A stretch of 24,081 bases of DNA from Firmicutes bacterium UBA5420 (GTDB lineage Bacteria; Bacillota; Limnochordia; Darwinibacteriales; Darwinibacteriaceae), in assembly GCA_002409455.1 (NCBI GenBank), contig DHNI01000095.1, positions 1 through 24,081 of the forward strand, given 5' to 3'. Positions 6,001 to 13,153 of the stretch are shown piece after piece. Positions within the stretch are counted from its first letter, which is position 1, and every line of letters starts with the position of its first letter. Under the pieces are notes generated by a model. It saw only the letters and a list, made by a program, of their open reading frames with translations, was not told the DNA's origin and made no database searches. A program made the position numbers and the translations under genes.

Positions 6001-7989
6001 ATGAAACAAGAGCTCATCACCATAGGCGAGACACAGTTACCACTTTACGGCTGTAACACCCTAATAATCGGGTCTGGTGCCGCCGCTTTGAATTGTGCTT
6101 CGCATCTCAACTCCTTTGGCGTTGATGATGTACTTATTGTCACCGATCACTTGGGCGGTGGTACCTCTAACAACTCCGGGTCAGATAAACAGACCTACTA
6201 TAAGCTTTCTGTTTTTGGAGAAGGACTTGATTCAGTGTATGATATGGCCCGAACCCTGTATGATGGTGGTGCCATGCATGGCGATATTGCCCTTGTAGAA
6301 GCGGCCTTATCGACGCAGGAGTTTTATCATTTGGTGCAAATTGGTGTGCCTTTTCCCCACAACGAGTTTGGCGGATACGTAGGCTACAAAACGGATCACG
6401 ACCCCAAGCAAAGGGCAACCTCAGCTGGGCCCTGGACCTCGCAGCAGATGTATGAGAGACTCCTAGACGCGGTCACAAAGGCCCGCATTCCCATTCTTGA
6501 TGGGCACGAAGTGGTCTCTTTGTTGACCGCTACAGATGGCGAAAGGGTAATTGGTGCTCTAGCTCTCGATAAATCCAAGTTAGCTCAAGGGCTAGCTGCC
6601 TTTGTGGTTTTTCGTGCAGAAAATATCGTATTGGGCACAGGAGGCCCAGGGGGAATTTACAAGGCATCTGTATTTCCCGAAGGGCACCTGGGGAGCACCG
6701 GTATTGCTTTAGAAGCTGGTGCTAGGGCCACAAACCTCACAGAATGGCAGTATGGACTGGCTTCCACAAAGTTTAGGTGGAATGTATCGGGTACATACCA
6801 GCAAGTGATCCCCCGTTATATTAGTACAGAGCAAGATGGCTCAGATCCACAAGAGTTCCTCAATGCGTACTTTCCCACGATGGGGAAGTTGGCTACTGCC
6901 ATCTTTCTCAAAGGTTATCAATGGCCTTTTGATCCTAGGAAGCTCGTGAATCATGGATCGTCCCTAGTGGATGTATTGGTCTACCAAGAAACCGTACAAA
7001 AAGGACGCCGTGTATTTCTGGACTTTCGATATAATCCAGCTGCTCTTGATCTTGCTGATTTGGAGGAAGAAGCATATGAATACCTCCAGAAGTCGCATGC
7101 CCTCTTTGGTACCCCCATCGAACGCCTCAAACATATGAACCCTATGGCCATCGAACTTTATCGGCAACATGGCATCGATCTCGAAACAGAACCACTAGAA
7201 ATTGCAGTCTGCGCCCAGCACAATAATGGCGGTTTGCAGGGGAATCTTTGGTGGGAATCTAATTTGAAACATCTCTTTCCCATCGGCGAGGCTAATGGTA
7301 GTCATGGCATCTATCGCCCTGGGGGTTCGGCTCTTAATGCTGGTCAAGTGGGAGGCTATCGTGCAGCCCAGTTTATTGCCAATGTCTATCAGGATGACTC
7401 GTTGCAGCGCACAGATTTTGTAGCGGAGATCGCAGGACAAGTTCAAGATCTACTGGCATTAAGCGAAAAATTGCTATGCAGCGAAGGGAACATAAAAGTT
7501 TGTATGGAAGAAGCACGTACTGCGCTACAAGAGCGCATGACGGAGGCTGGTGCACAGATCCGCGACCGCAAAAAAGTGGCGACGGCTCTGAAAGAAGCTG
7601 AAAGCCAGTATGCAATGCTTTGCTCTGGCGAGGTATGTTTGCAGTCTGGAGCAAATCTGCTTGACTATTTCCAGAACCGCCAGCTCTGTCTGACCTCTCT
7701 TGCGGTTTTGCGGAGTATTCTAACCTACCTGGAAAAAGGCGGAGGGAGCCGCGGTTCATACCTCGTCATTGACACGGAAGGACAAGAGTTCCATCCTGCT
7801 CTTCCTGATTTTGCTTTTAAGCCCGAAGATGACTCCTTACGCAGCCAGGTGTTAGAGTATAGATTCACCGGGGATGCTCATGAGCTCAGCTGGCAACCTG
7901 TGCGGCCGATCCCTACAGACGACTTTTGGTTTGAACATGTTTGGAGTGCTTATGTAAAGAAAGAGATTTATGATGGGGGTTATTACTAA
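6001..7989 (+). CDS. FAD-dependent oxidoreductase, fumarate reductase/succinate dehydrogenase flavoprotein-like
   Basis: A 662-residue cytoplasmic flavoprotein with no signal peptide. The FAD Rossmann motif GSGAAA is at 24-29, preceded by the hydrophobic strand TLII. LGTGGPGG marks the second FAD-contact strand. Near the C-terminal part of the FAD domain, QHNNGG (His407) and GSHGIYRPGG (His435, Arg439) align with the HYTMGG and GxHGxxRLGG motifs of succinate dehydrogenase/fumarate reductase/L-aspartate oxidase. Two substrate-contacting residues of that family therefore look conserved. The last ~150 residues resemble the helical C-terminal region of that family. The substrate is probably not fumarate, given the context. 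It is first in an operon: its stop TAA overlaps the ATG of the OYE-like gene by one base, so the two products are probably made in equal amounts and act together. Start ATG 6001 has a strong GGGAGGG site. Confidence 0.88.
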   Translation: MKQELITIGETQLPLYGCNTLIIGSGAAALNCASHLNSFGVDDVLIVTDHLGGGTSNNSGSDKQTYYKLSVFGEGLDSVYDMARTLYDGGAMHGDIALVEAALSTQEFYHLVQIGVPFPHNEFGGYVGYKTDHDPKQRATSAGPWTSQQMYERLLDAVTKARIPILDGHEVVSLLTATDGERVIGALALDKSKLAQGLAAFVVFRAENIVLGTGGPGGIYKASVFPEGHLGSTGIALEAGARATNLTEWQYGLASTKFRWNVSGTYQQVIPRYISTEQDGSDPQEFLNAYFPTMGKLATAIFLKGYQWPFDPRKLVNHGSSLVDVLVYQETVQKGRRVFLDFRYNPAALDLADLEEEAYEYLQKSHALFGTPIERLKHMNPMAIELYRQHGIDLETEPLEIAVCAQHNNGGLQGNLWWESNLKHLFPIGEANGSHGIYRPGGSALNAGQVGGYRAAQFIANVYQDDSLQRTDFVAEIAGQVQDLLALSEKLLCSEGNIKVCMEEARTALQERMTEAGAQIRDRKKVATALKEAESQYAMLCSGEVCLQSGANLLDYFQNRQLCLTSLAVLRSILTYLEKGGGSRGSYLVIDTEGQEFHPALPDFAFKPEDDSLRSQVLEYRFTGDAHELSWQPVRPIPTDDFWFEHVWSAYVKKEIYDGGYY

Positions 7990-9308
7990 TGTCCAAACGA
8001 TTGGTGAAAGACTTGGATGATCTTCGGGCTCAACTGGATGAACTACAGATTGATATTCCCATGGATGGAGACGTATCCGTGTTCGCTCGTTCTGTAGCGA
8101 TTGGAAATAAACGGACACCGAATGCTCTCGCTGTTCATCCCATGGAAGGTGCAGATGGTGAAACAGATGGGAGTCCATCACAGCTAACCTTTCGGCGCTA
8201 CAAGCGCTTTGCTGCTGGCGGATCAGGACTCTTGTGGACAGAGGCCATTGCGGTGGTTCCTGAAGGGCGTGCTAATCCTAGGCAGCTATACTTGCATGAA
8301 GAGAATAAGGATCGGTTTCGGCGCCTCGTTGCCGAAACGAAACAGGCGGCTCGCTATCATTGCGGCCACGAGCCACTTCTAATTGCCCAGCTTACCCATT
8401 CTGGGCGCTATAGTAAACCTGCGGGCCATCCTGCACCTATCATTGCTTACCATAACTCCTACTTGGATAAAGCTTCCAAGCTTGATGAGGTGGAGTATAA
8501 ACTCGTTGACGATGGATATCTAGATGAACTCGTCGATAAATTTCGGCTGGCGGCTGCATTGGCTTTAGAGGCGGGCTTTGATGGTGTAGACATTAAGTGC
8601 TGTCACGGTTACCTGTTTTCAGAACTTCTTAGTGCCTATAGTCGGGCAGGCAAGTATGGTGGAGAGTATGCCGGAAGAACTCGACTACTGCGGAAAGTTG
8701 TCCAGCAGATCCATGCCGATCATGGCGATGATCTATTGGTGGGTGTGCGGCTTAATTTGTATGACGGACTGCCTAAACCTCAAGGATGGGGAGCTACATC
8801 GGAGGGCGAAATTGACTTTTCAGAGCCGCGACAACTCATCGCTGAATTGGTTCAGGATGGTGTTGATCTTTTCAATGCTACAGCGGGCAATCCCTACTAT
8901 AAACCCCATATCAATCGCCCCTATACAAGTGGTGGTTATCATCCACCAGAGGAACGTTTGGTGGGCATTCAGCGTCTTTTGCATCTTTCAGCAAAAATGC
9001 AGGAAGCTGCAGGTGATATACCAGTGGTGGGGGTGGGTTTTTCTTACCTACGTGCTGCCGCAGCTAAAGTGGCCGCCGCGCAGGTGCAAAATGGATCGGT
9101 GCAGATGGCTGGATTTGGCCGCCTAAGCTTTGCTAATCCGAATTTCGCCAATGAGATTTTGCACCAAGGTCAGCTGGATCCCAAGAAGGTCTGTACGGCT
9201 TGTAGTGGCTGTACAACACTCATGCGGGCCGGACAGACCACAGGATGTGTAATCCGCGATGCGTACTATCGTGACCTTTATCGCCAAACGATGAGCGGTG
9301 GAAAATAG
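7989..9308 (+). CDS. NADH:flavin oxidoreductase, Old Yellow Enzyme family with C-terminal Fe-S cysteine motif
   Basis: A 439-residue TIM-barrel flavin (FMN) enzyme. Landmarks are the first-strand region AVHPMEG (48-54), GGSGLLWTEA, IAQLTHSGR (132-140), the GFDGVDIKCCHGYL active-site strand (196-209) and the SRAGKYGG loop. Near the end Cys402, 405, 408 and 420 form Cx2Cx2Cx11C, close to the 4Fe-4S motif of trimethylamine dehydrogenase and 2,4-dienoyl-CoA reductase. The protein stops soon after and lacks the C-terminal FAD/NAD(P)H domain those enzymes carry. The overlapping upstream flavoprotein may take a partner role, though it is of a different fold class. At the usual first substrate-binding His position of OYE there is Lys203; His206 keeps the second. 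Likely an ene- or carbonyl-reducing step on a sugar-derived compound; substrate unknown. Confidence 0.9.
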   Translation: MSKRLVKDLDDLRAQLDELQIDIPMDGDVSVFARSVAIGNKRTPNALAVHPMEGADGETDGSPSQLTFRRYKRFAAGGSGLLWTEAIAVVPEGRANPRQLYLHEENKDRFRRLVAETKQAARYHCGHEPLLIAQLTHSGRYSKPAGHPAPIIAYHNSYLDKASKLDEVEYKLVDDGYLDELVDKFRLAAALALEAGFDGVDIKCCHGYLFSELLSAYSRAGKYGGEYAGRTRLLRKVVQQIHADHGDDLLVGVRLNLYDGLPKPQGWGATSEGEIDFSEPRQLIAELVQDGVDLFNATAGNPYYKPHINRPYTSGGYHPPEERLVGIQRLLHLSAKMQEAAGDIPVVGVGFSYLRAAAAKVAAAQVQNGSVQMAGFGRLSFANPNFANEILHQGQLDPKKVCTACSGCTTLMRAGQTTGCVIRDAYYRDLYRQTMSGGK

Positions 9309-9334
9309 CAGGAAGGTTATATGGAGGGATATAT

Positions 9335-10831
9335 ATGGTGCAAAGGGCTGATATTCGACATCGCCCCTGGGGAGATTTGGGTAATGGTTATTATGCTAAT
9401 CCAGTGCTTAAAGCAGATTTTTCTGATCCCGATGTAATTCGGGTAGGTGACGATTTTTACATGGTATGCTCTGACTTTCACTATATGGGGATGCCTGTTC
9501 TCCATTCTCAGGATCTGGTGAATTGGTCACTGATTGGGCGTGTCTATGATCGTTTAGATATAGACCCCAAATATGATAGTATGGATCGTTATGCTAGGGG
9601 ATGTTGGGCACCAGCTATCCGCTACCATAACGGGCTTTTCTACGTCTATTTTTGTACGCCAGATGAGGGGCTCTACATGAGTTATGCAAAGAATCCGGCA
9701 GGGCCCTGGGCACCACTCCATGAAGTAAAGCGTATTGCCCAATGGGAGGATCCTTGTCCTTTTTGGGATGATGATGGCAATGCCTATCTTGGGCACAGTA
9801 CTGTAGGCGCAGGTCCGATCATTATCCATAGAATGAGTGTCGATGGTAGGGAGTTGTTGGATGAAGGACGCATTGTGTATGTGGGCAAAACCGCGGAGGG
9901 CACAAAGTTGTATAAGCGCAATGGTTATTACTATTTGGTGATACCAGAGGGCGGGGTACACAAGGGCTGGCAAACGACGCTTCGGTCAAGAAGTATTTAT
10001 GGTCCCTATGAACGGCAAGTCACTCTAAAACAAGGTAGGACGGAGATCAATGGACCTCATCAAGGGGGATTGGTTGAGTTACAGTCTGGTGAATCTTGGT
10101 TTTTGCACTTTCAAAGCGCTGGCGCCTTGGGTCGAGTGTGCCATCTGCAGCCCGTTCGGTGGGTGGATGATTGGCCCGTGATGGGCTGTGCGGGAGAACC
10201 TGTCAGCATCTATCGTAAGCCCAGTGTAGAAACTTTTGCGCCCAAGATGGGGCTTGTAACAGACGATAACTTTACGGAGCCCAAGTTAGGGTTACAGTGG
10301 CAGTGGAATCACAATCCTGTCGACACGAAGTGGTCATTGACTGAGCGTCCGGGTTACCTTCGCTTAAGGGCGATGCCTGCAGAAAACATTACTCGCGCTA
10401 AGAATACGCTTACCCAAAAACTCATTGGGGGAAGTGGAGTGATTACAGCAGAATTTGACCTTAGCAATATGACGGATGGGCAGCTTGCTGGCCTGACATT
10501 TTTGGGTGGAGCAGAGAGTGAGAACTACATAGCAATGCGCAAAACAGAATCTGGCATGCTGCTAGAAGCAGCTACGACAAGCGTCTTTCATCATGGTCCC
10601 AATCTTGATTGCCAGACAATTTGGTTGCGCTCAGAATATGACTTTACTGGCCCCACACACTTCGCCTTCAGCGTTGATGGTTCTACTTTTTGGCCCCTCG
10701 GCGGAGAATGCGAATTGCGTTTTGGACATTGGAAAGGCGCCCGTTTTGGTTTGTTTACCTATCACACGTATGGAGAAAACGGACTTATCGATGTTCGCTC
10801 TTTTCGCTATCGGCATGATGGTACGCTATAG
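9335..10831 (+). CDS. Glycoside hydrolase family 43 (arabinofuranosidase/xylosidase/galactosidase type)
   Basis: A 498-residue intracellular enzyme with no signal peptide. An N-terminal five-bladed propeller starts at ANPVLKADFSDPD. Expected catalytic residues are Asp31 (base, in FSDPD), Asp139 (pKa modulator, in WEDPCPFWDDDG) and Glu188 (acid, in TAEGTKLYK). The INGPHQGG motif with GESWFLHFQ and GRVCHLQPVRW (about 238-276) is typical of GH43 members that carry a C-terminal beta-sandwich. Here that sandwich fills about residues 310-498, beginning DDNFTEPKLGLQWQWNHNP. GH43 acts mainly on arabinan, xylan and arabinogalactan side chains, with inversion. In this pectin locus, removal of arabinose or galactose from imported oligosaccharides is the best guess. 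Start ATG 9335 follows GGAGGGA. It is last in its operon and faces the AraC gene with a one-base gap. Confidence 0.93.
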   Translation: MVQRADIRHRPWGDLGNGYYANPVLKADFSDPDVIRVGDDFYMVCSDFHYMGMPVLHSQDLVNWSLIGRVYDRLDIDPKYDSMDRYARGCWAPAIRYHNGLFYVYFCTPDEGLYMSYAKNPAGPWAPLHEVKRIAQWEDPCPFWDDDGNAYLGHSTVGAGPIIIHRMSVDGRELLDEGRIVYVGKTAEGTKLYKRNGYYYLVIPEGGVHKGWQTTLRSRSIYGPYERQVTLKQGRTEINGPHQGGLVELQSGESWFLHFQSAGALGRVCHLQPVRWVDDWPVMGCAGEPVSIYRKPSVETFAPKMGLVTDDNFTEPKLGLQWQWNHNPVDTKWSLTERPGYLRLRAMPAENITRAKNTLTQKLIGGSGVITAEFDLSNMTDGQLAGLTFLGGAESENYIAMRKTESGMLLEAATTSVFHHGPNLDCQTIWLRSEYDFTGPTHFAFSVDGSTFWPLGGECELRFGHWKGARFGLFTYHTYGENGLIDVRSFRYRHDGTL

Positions 10832-10832
10832 T

Positions 10833-11657
10833 TTACACAATGTGGCTCTTACGGTATTCCACCGGTGATAACCCAGTCATCTGCTTAAATGTGCGGCCAA
10901 AATGGGTATGGCTCCCATAGCCAACCATTAAGGCTACCTCGCTGACACTCAGTTCTGACTCTCGCAAGAGTCGCTGTGCTTCCTTGACGCGCACGGTGTT
11001 GAGATATTGCACCAGGGTCAAACCGGTCACCCTCTTAAATGCCCGACTCAAATATGCTGGACTTACAAAAAACCGCTCCGCGATGTCACTCAATGATAGC
11101 GTTTGTTGGTAATTCTCTCCTATAAAACGCACGATGTTATGAATTTTTTGATGAACAGGTCCTTCTGGGTAGAAGTAATCCTCCAACTGTTCGCCAGTCT
11201 TGCGGCTGGCCAAAAGTAGGAGTTCTCCCAGGAGGATTTTTTGATAAAGTGGGGAGCATGGTAAGTTACGTTTCTCTTCTTTTCGCATTTTGGCTAAGAT
11301 CGCCTCGATCAACGTCTGATCTTTAGAAGAAGGGCGAAGCGCCTTTAGTTTGTGCTGGAAACAACGCAACAAACTGGCTTGTTCCTCTTTGGTAAAGCCG
11401 CTCAAGAAGTTACGTGTAAAATAGATAAGCATGCGCTCGTGGCTACCTGCGCCACCTCCCTCCGTTGTTTGATGCACAACATTAGGCGGGATCAAAACCA
11501 AATCCCCTTGGTGGATGTGGTAGATGCGATCTTCAAGCAAATAGTGCCGCTCACCGGAGTAAAGATAATAGATTTCGTAATAATCATGATAATGAGCTTC
11601 AGGCATGGTATATTCTTCATTTTGCCTCTTGTAATCGAGCTGAAATGGGATACCCAT
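10833..11657 (-). CDS. AraC family transcriptional regulator with N-terminal cupin domain
   Basis: A 274-residue regulator read on the minus strand. The first ~100 residues are a cupin sugar-sensing domain (HYHDYYEIYYLYSG, GDLVLIPPNVVH). The last ~105 are two helix-turn-helix motifs of the AraC/XylS type (LSLSDIAERFFVSPAYLSRAFKR and VSEVALMVGYGSHTHFGRTFK), ending SPVEYRK. I chose ATG at 11657 because GGGGGTG lies upstream; the longer open frame to 11765 would add a hydrophobic, Cys-rich stretch unlike this family. The gene converges with GH43 and diverges from the Gfo/Idh/MocA-transporter operon, so it is the natural regulator of both. The ligand is presumably a pectin-derived sugar. Only the layout supports the regulatory link. 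Confidence 0.95.
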   Translation of the reverse strand: MGIPFQLDYKRQNEEYTMPEAHYHDYYEIYYLYSGERHYLLEDRIYHIHQGDLVLIPPNVVHQTTEGGGAGSHERMLIYFTRNFLSGFTKEEQASLLRCFQHKLKALRPSSKDQTLIEAILAKMRKEEKRNLPCSPLYQKILLGELLLLASRKTGEQLEDYFYPEGPVHQKIHNIVRFIGENYQQTLSLSDIAERFFVSPAYLSRAFKRVTGLTLVQYLNTVRVKEAQRLLRESELSVSEVALMVGYGSHTHFGRTFKQMTGLSPVEYRKSHIV

Positions 11658-11678
11658 CCTCCATTCACCCCCACAATA

Positions 11679-11707
11679 AGTATACCATCTATGGCAGCAT
11701 AAGGCAA
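11679..11707 (-). promoter_or_regulatory. Probable promoter of the AraC gene
   Basis: On the minus strand TTGCCT (11707 to 11702), a 17-bp spacer and TATACT (11684 to 11679) precede the AraC start at 11657 by about 20 bases. The -10 is good and the -35 moderate. Pattern-based call. Confidence 0.5.
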
Positions 11708-11772
11708 AATATGTTGAGGATGTAAATATCCAGCAAATAAAGTAAAGAAAAGAATCGAACAACATGATACTA

Positions 11773-11778
11773 TATAAT
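11773..11778 (+). promoter_or_regulatory. -10 element for the long transporter operon, probably activator-dependent
   Basis: A consensus TATAAT lies 22 bases before the ATG of the first Gfo/Idh/MocA gene. No recognisable -35 is found 16-18 bp upstream, where the sequence is A-rich. A perfect -10 with a poor -35 is what an AraC-activated promoter tends to look like, and the AraC gene lies directly across the 143-base divergent region. A weak direct repeat AAATAT (11707-11712 and 11724-11729) could be part of an activator site, but it is short and in an A/T-rich background. Confidence 0.55.
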
Positions 11779-11800
11779 TGGAAAAGTTCTTAGGGGGTAT

Positions 11801-13096
11801 ATGACAGTGGCCAAGACAAAATACGTTGTAGTGGGTGTAGGTGGAAGGTCGCGTTTCTTTTACAATGCACTTGTCAGCACGTATGCTTCGACGAGTGAGC
11901 TTGTGGCGTTTTGTGACATTAACCAAAAACGGATGGATTACGCCAACAAACAGATTCAAACAGAATATGGGGCGCAACCTGTTAACACGTACTTTTATAC
12001 TGAATTTGATGAAATGATTAAACAGGAACAGCCTGATGTTGTAATAGTGACGACAATTGACCGCACACATCACCATTATATTACACGTGCAATGGAGCTC
12101 GGTTGCGATGTCATTACAGAAAAACCTATGACGACGGATGCGAAGAAGTGTCAGCAAATCCTCGATGCCATTAACAAGACAGGTCGCGAACTTAGAGTGA
12201 CCTTCAATTATCGTTATGCACCACATAATACCAAGATACGTGAGCTGATTATGGATGACGCCATTGGCGATGTGACATCGGTACATTTTGAGTGGCTGCT
12301 TGATATTAATCATGGCGCAGACTATTTTCGTAGGTGGCATCGGGACAAACGAAATAGTGGCGGGTTATTAGTCCATAAAGCCACCCATCATTTTGATTTA
12401 GTCAACTTTTGGTTAGGGGCCGCGCCAGTCAGAGTGTTTGCCATGGGAGATCTGTTATTCTATGGCAGAGAAAATGCTGAAAACAGAGGTTATAACCACT
12501 TCTATTATAGATCAACCGGTAGCCCGGGGGCCATTGGCGATCCTTTTGCGCTTCATATGGACAAAAAAGAGAATCTGCGCCAGATGTATCTAGAAGCAGA
12601 AGAACAAGACGGCTATATCCGAGATCAAAGTGTGTTTGGTGATGGGATCAGTATTGAAGATACAATGGCTGTTTTGGTGAAGTATGACAACAAGGCTATG
12701 TTGTCTTATTCCCTCAATGCTTATCTTCCTTGGGAAGGTTTTCGTGTAGCAATTAACGGTACAAAAGGGCGCATTCAAGCCATTGTTGGCGAACGGACAT
12801 ACATCAATAGTGGTGGTGAACCTGATGTAGAGGGGACTGCAACAAAGACCGAAATCACTGTCTTTCCTATGTTTGGAGAACCGTATAATGCACCCGTGAT
12901 TGCCAGTGCAGGAGGGCATGGCGGGGGGGATCCTAAGCTTCTGCAGGATTTGTTTGGCGTCCGCGAAGAGGATCGGTTTAATCGTGCAGCAACGCATGTT
13001 GATGGAGCAATGTCGATTTTGACAGGTATTGCCGCCAACGAGTCCATTCGAAAGGAAATACCGATCAATATAAACGATTTGATCAATTGGGGGTGA
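11801..13096 (+). CDS. Gfo/Idh/MocA family oxidoreductase
   Basis: A 431-residue cytoplasmic NAD(P)-dependent sugar oxidoreductase. The N-terminal Rossmann fold has VVVGVGGRS at 9-17. The family EKP motif is at 107-109 in DVITEKPMTT. The catalytic helix reads GGLLVHKATHHFDLVNFW (188-204). The usual GGxxxDxxxH site here has Lys193 and His196/His197 with Asp199, a variant form. The C-terminal alpha/beta domain carries an extra stretch (about 215-265, rich in Tyr and charged residues) compared with short ~340-residue members. Family members oxidise or reduce sugars and inositols, and a few (GH109) cleave glycosides by a transient NAD oxidation. It is first gene of the transporter operon, with ATG 11801 after a GGGGG-rich site. 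Substrate unknown; a pectin-derived sugar is inferred from context. Confidence 0.92.
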   Translation: MTVAKTKYVVVGVGGRSRFFYNALVSTYASTSELVAFCDINQKRMDYANKQIQTEYGAQPVNTYFYTEFDEMIKQEQPDVVIVTTIDRTHHHYITRAMELGCDVITEKPMTTDAKKCQQILDAINKTGRELRVTFNYRYAPHNTKIRELIMDDAIGDVTSVHFEWLLDINHGADYFRRWHRDKRNSGGLLVHKATHHFDLVNFWLGAAPVRVFAMGDLLFYGRENAENRGYNHFYYRSTGSPGAIGDPFALHMDKKENLRQMYLEAEEQDGYIRDQSVFGDGISIEDTMAVLVKYDNKAMLSYSLNAYLPWEGFRVAINGTKGRIQAIVGERTYINSGGEPDVEGTATKTEITVFPMFGEPYNAPVIASAGGHGGGDPKLLQDLFGVREEDRFNRAATHVDGAMSILTGIAANESIRKEIPININDLINWG

Positions 13097-13153
13097 AAAG
13101 GCAGAGAATAGGCTCGATGATACTTGTAACTTACTTTGTGGAGGAGGTTTATA

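Noticed and set aside
11658..11765. N-terminal extension of the AraC regulator up to 11765
   Set aside because: The added 36 residues are hydrophobic and Cys-rich, unlike the family, and would cover the likely AraC promoter.
11492..12340. Long minus-strand open frame of 282 codons across the AraC/Gfo divergent region
   Set aside because: It overlaps two well-supported genes, its translation is rich in Cys/His/Ile with no family likeness, and it has no ribosome site. It is a shadow frame.
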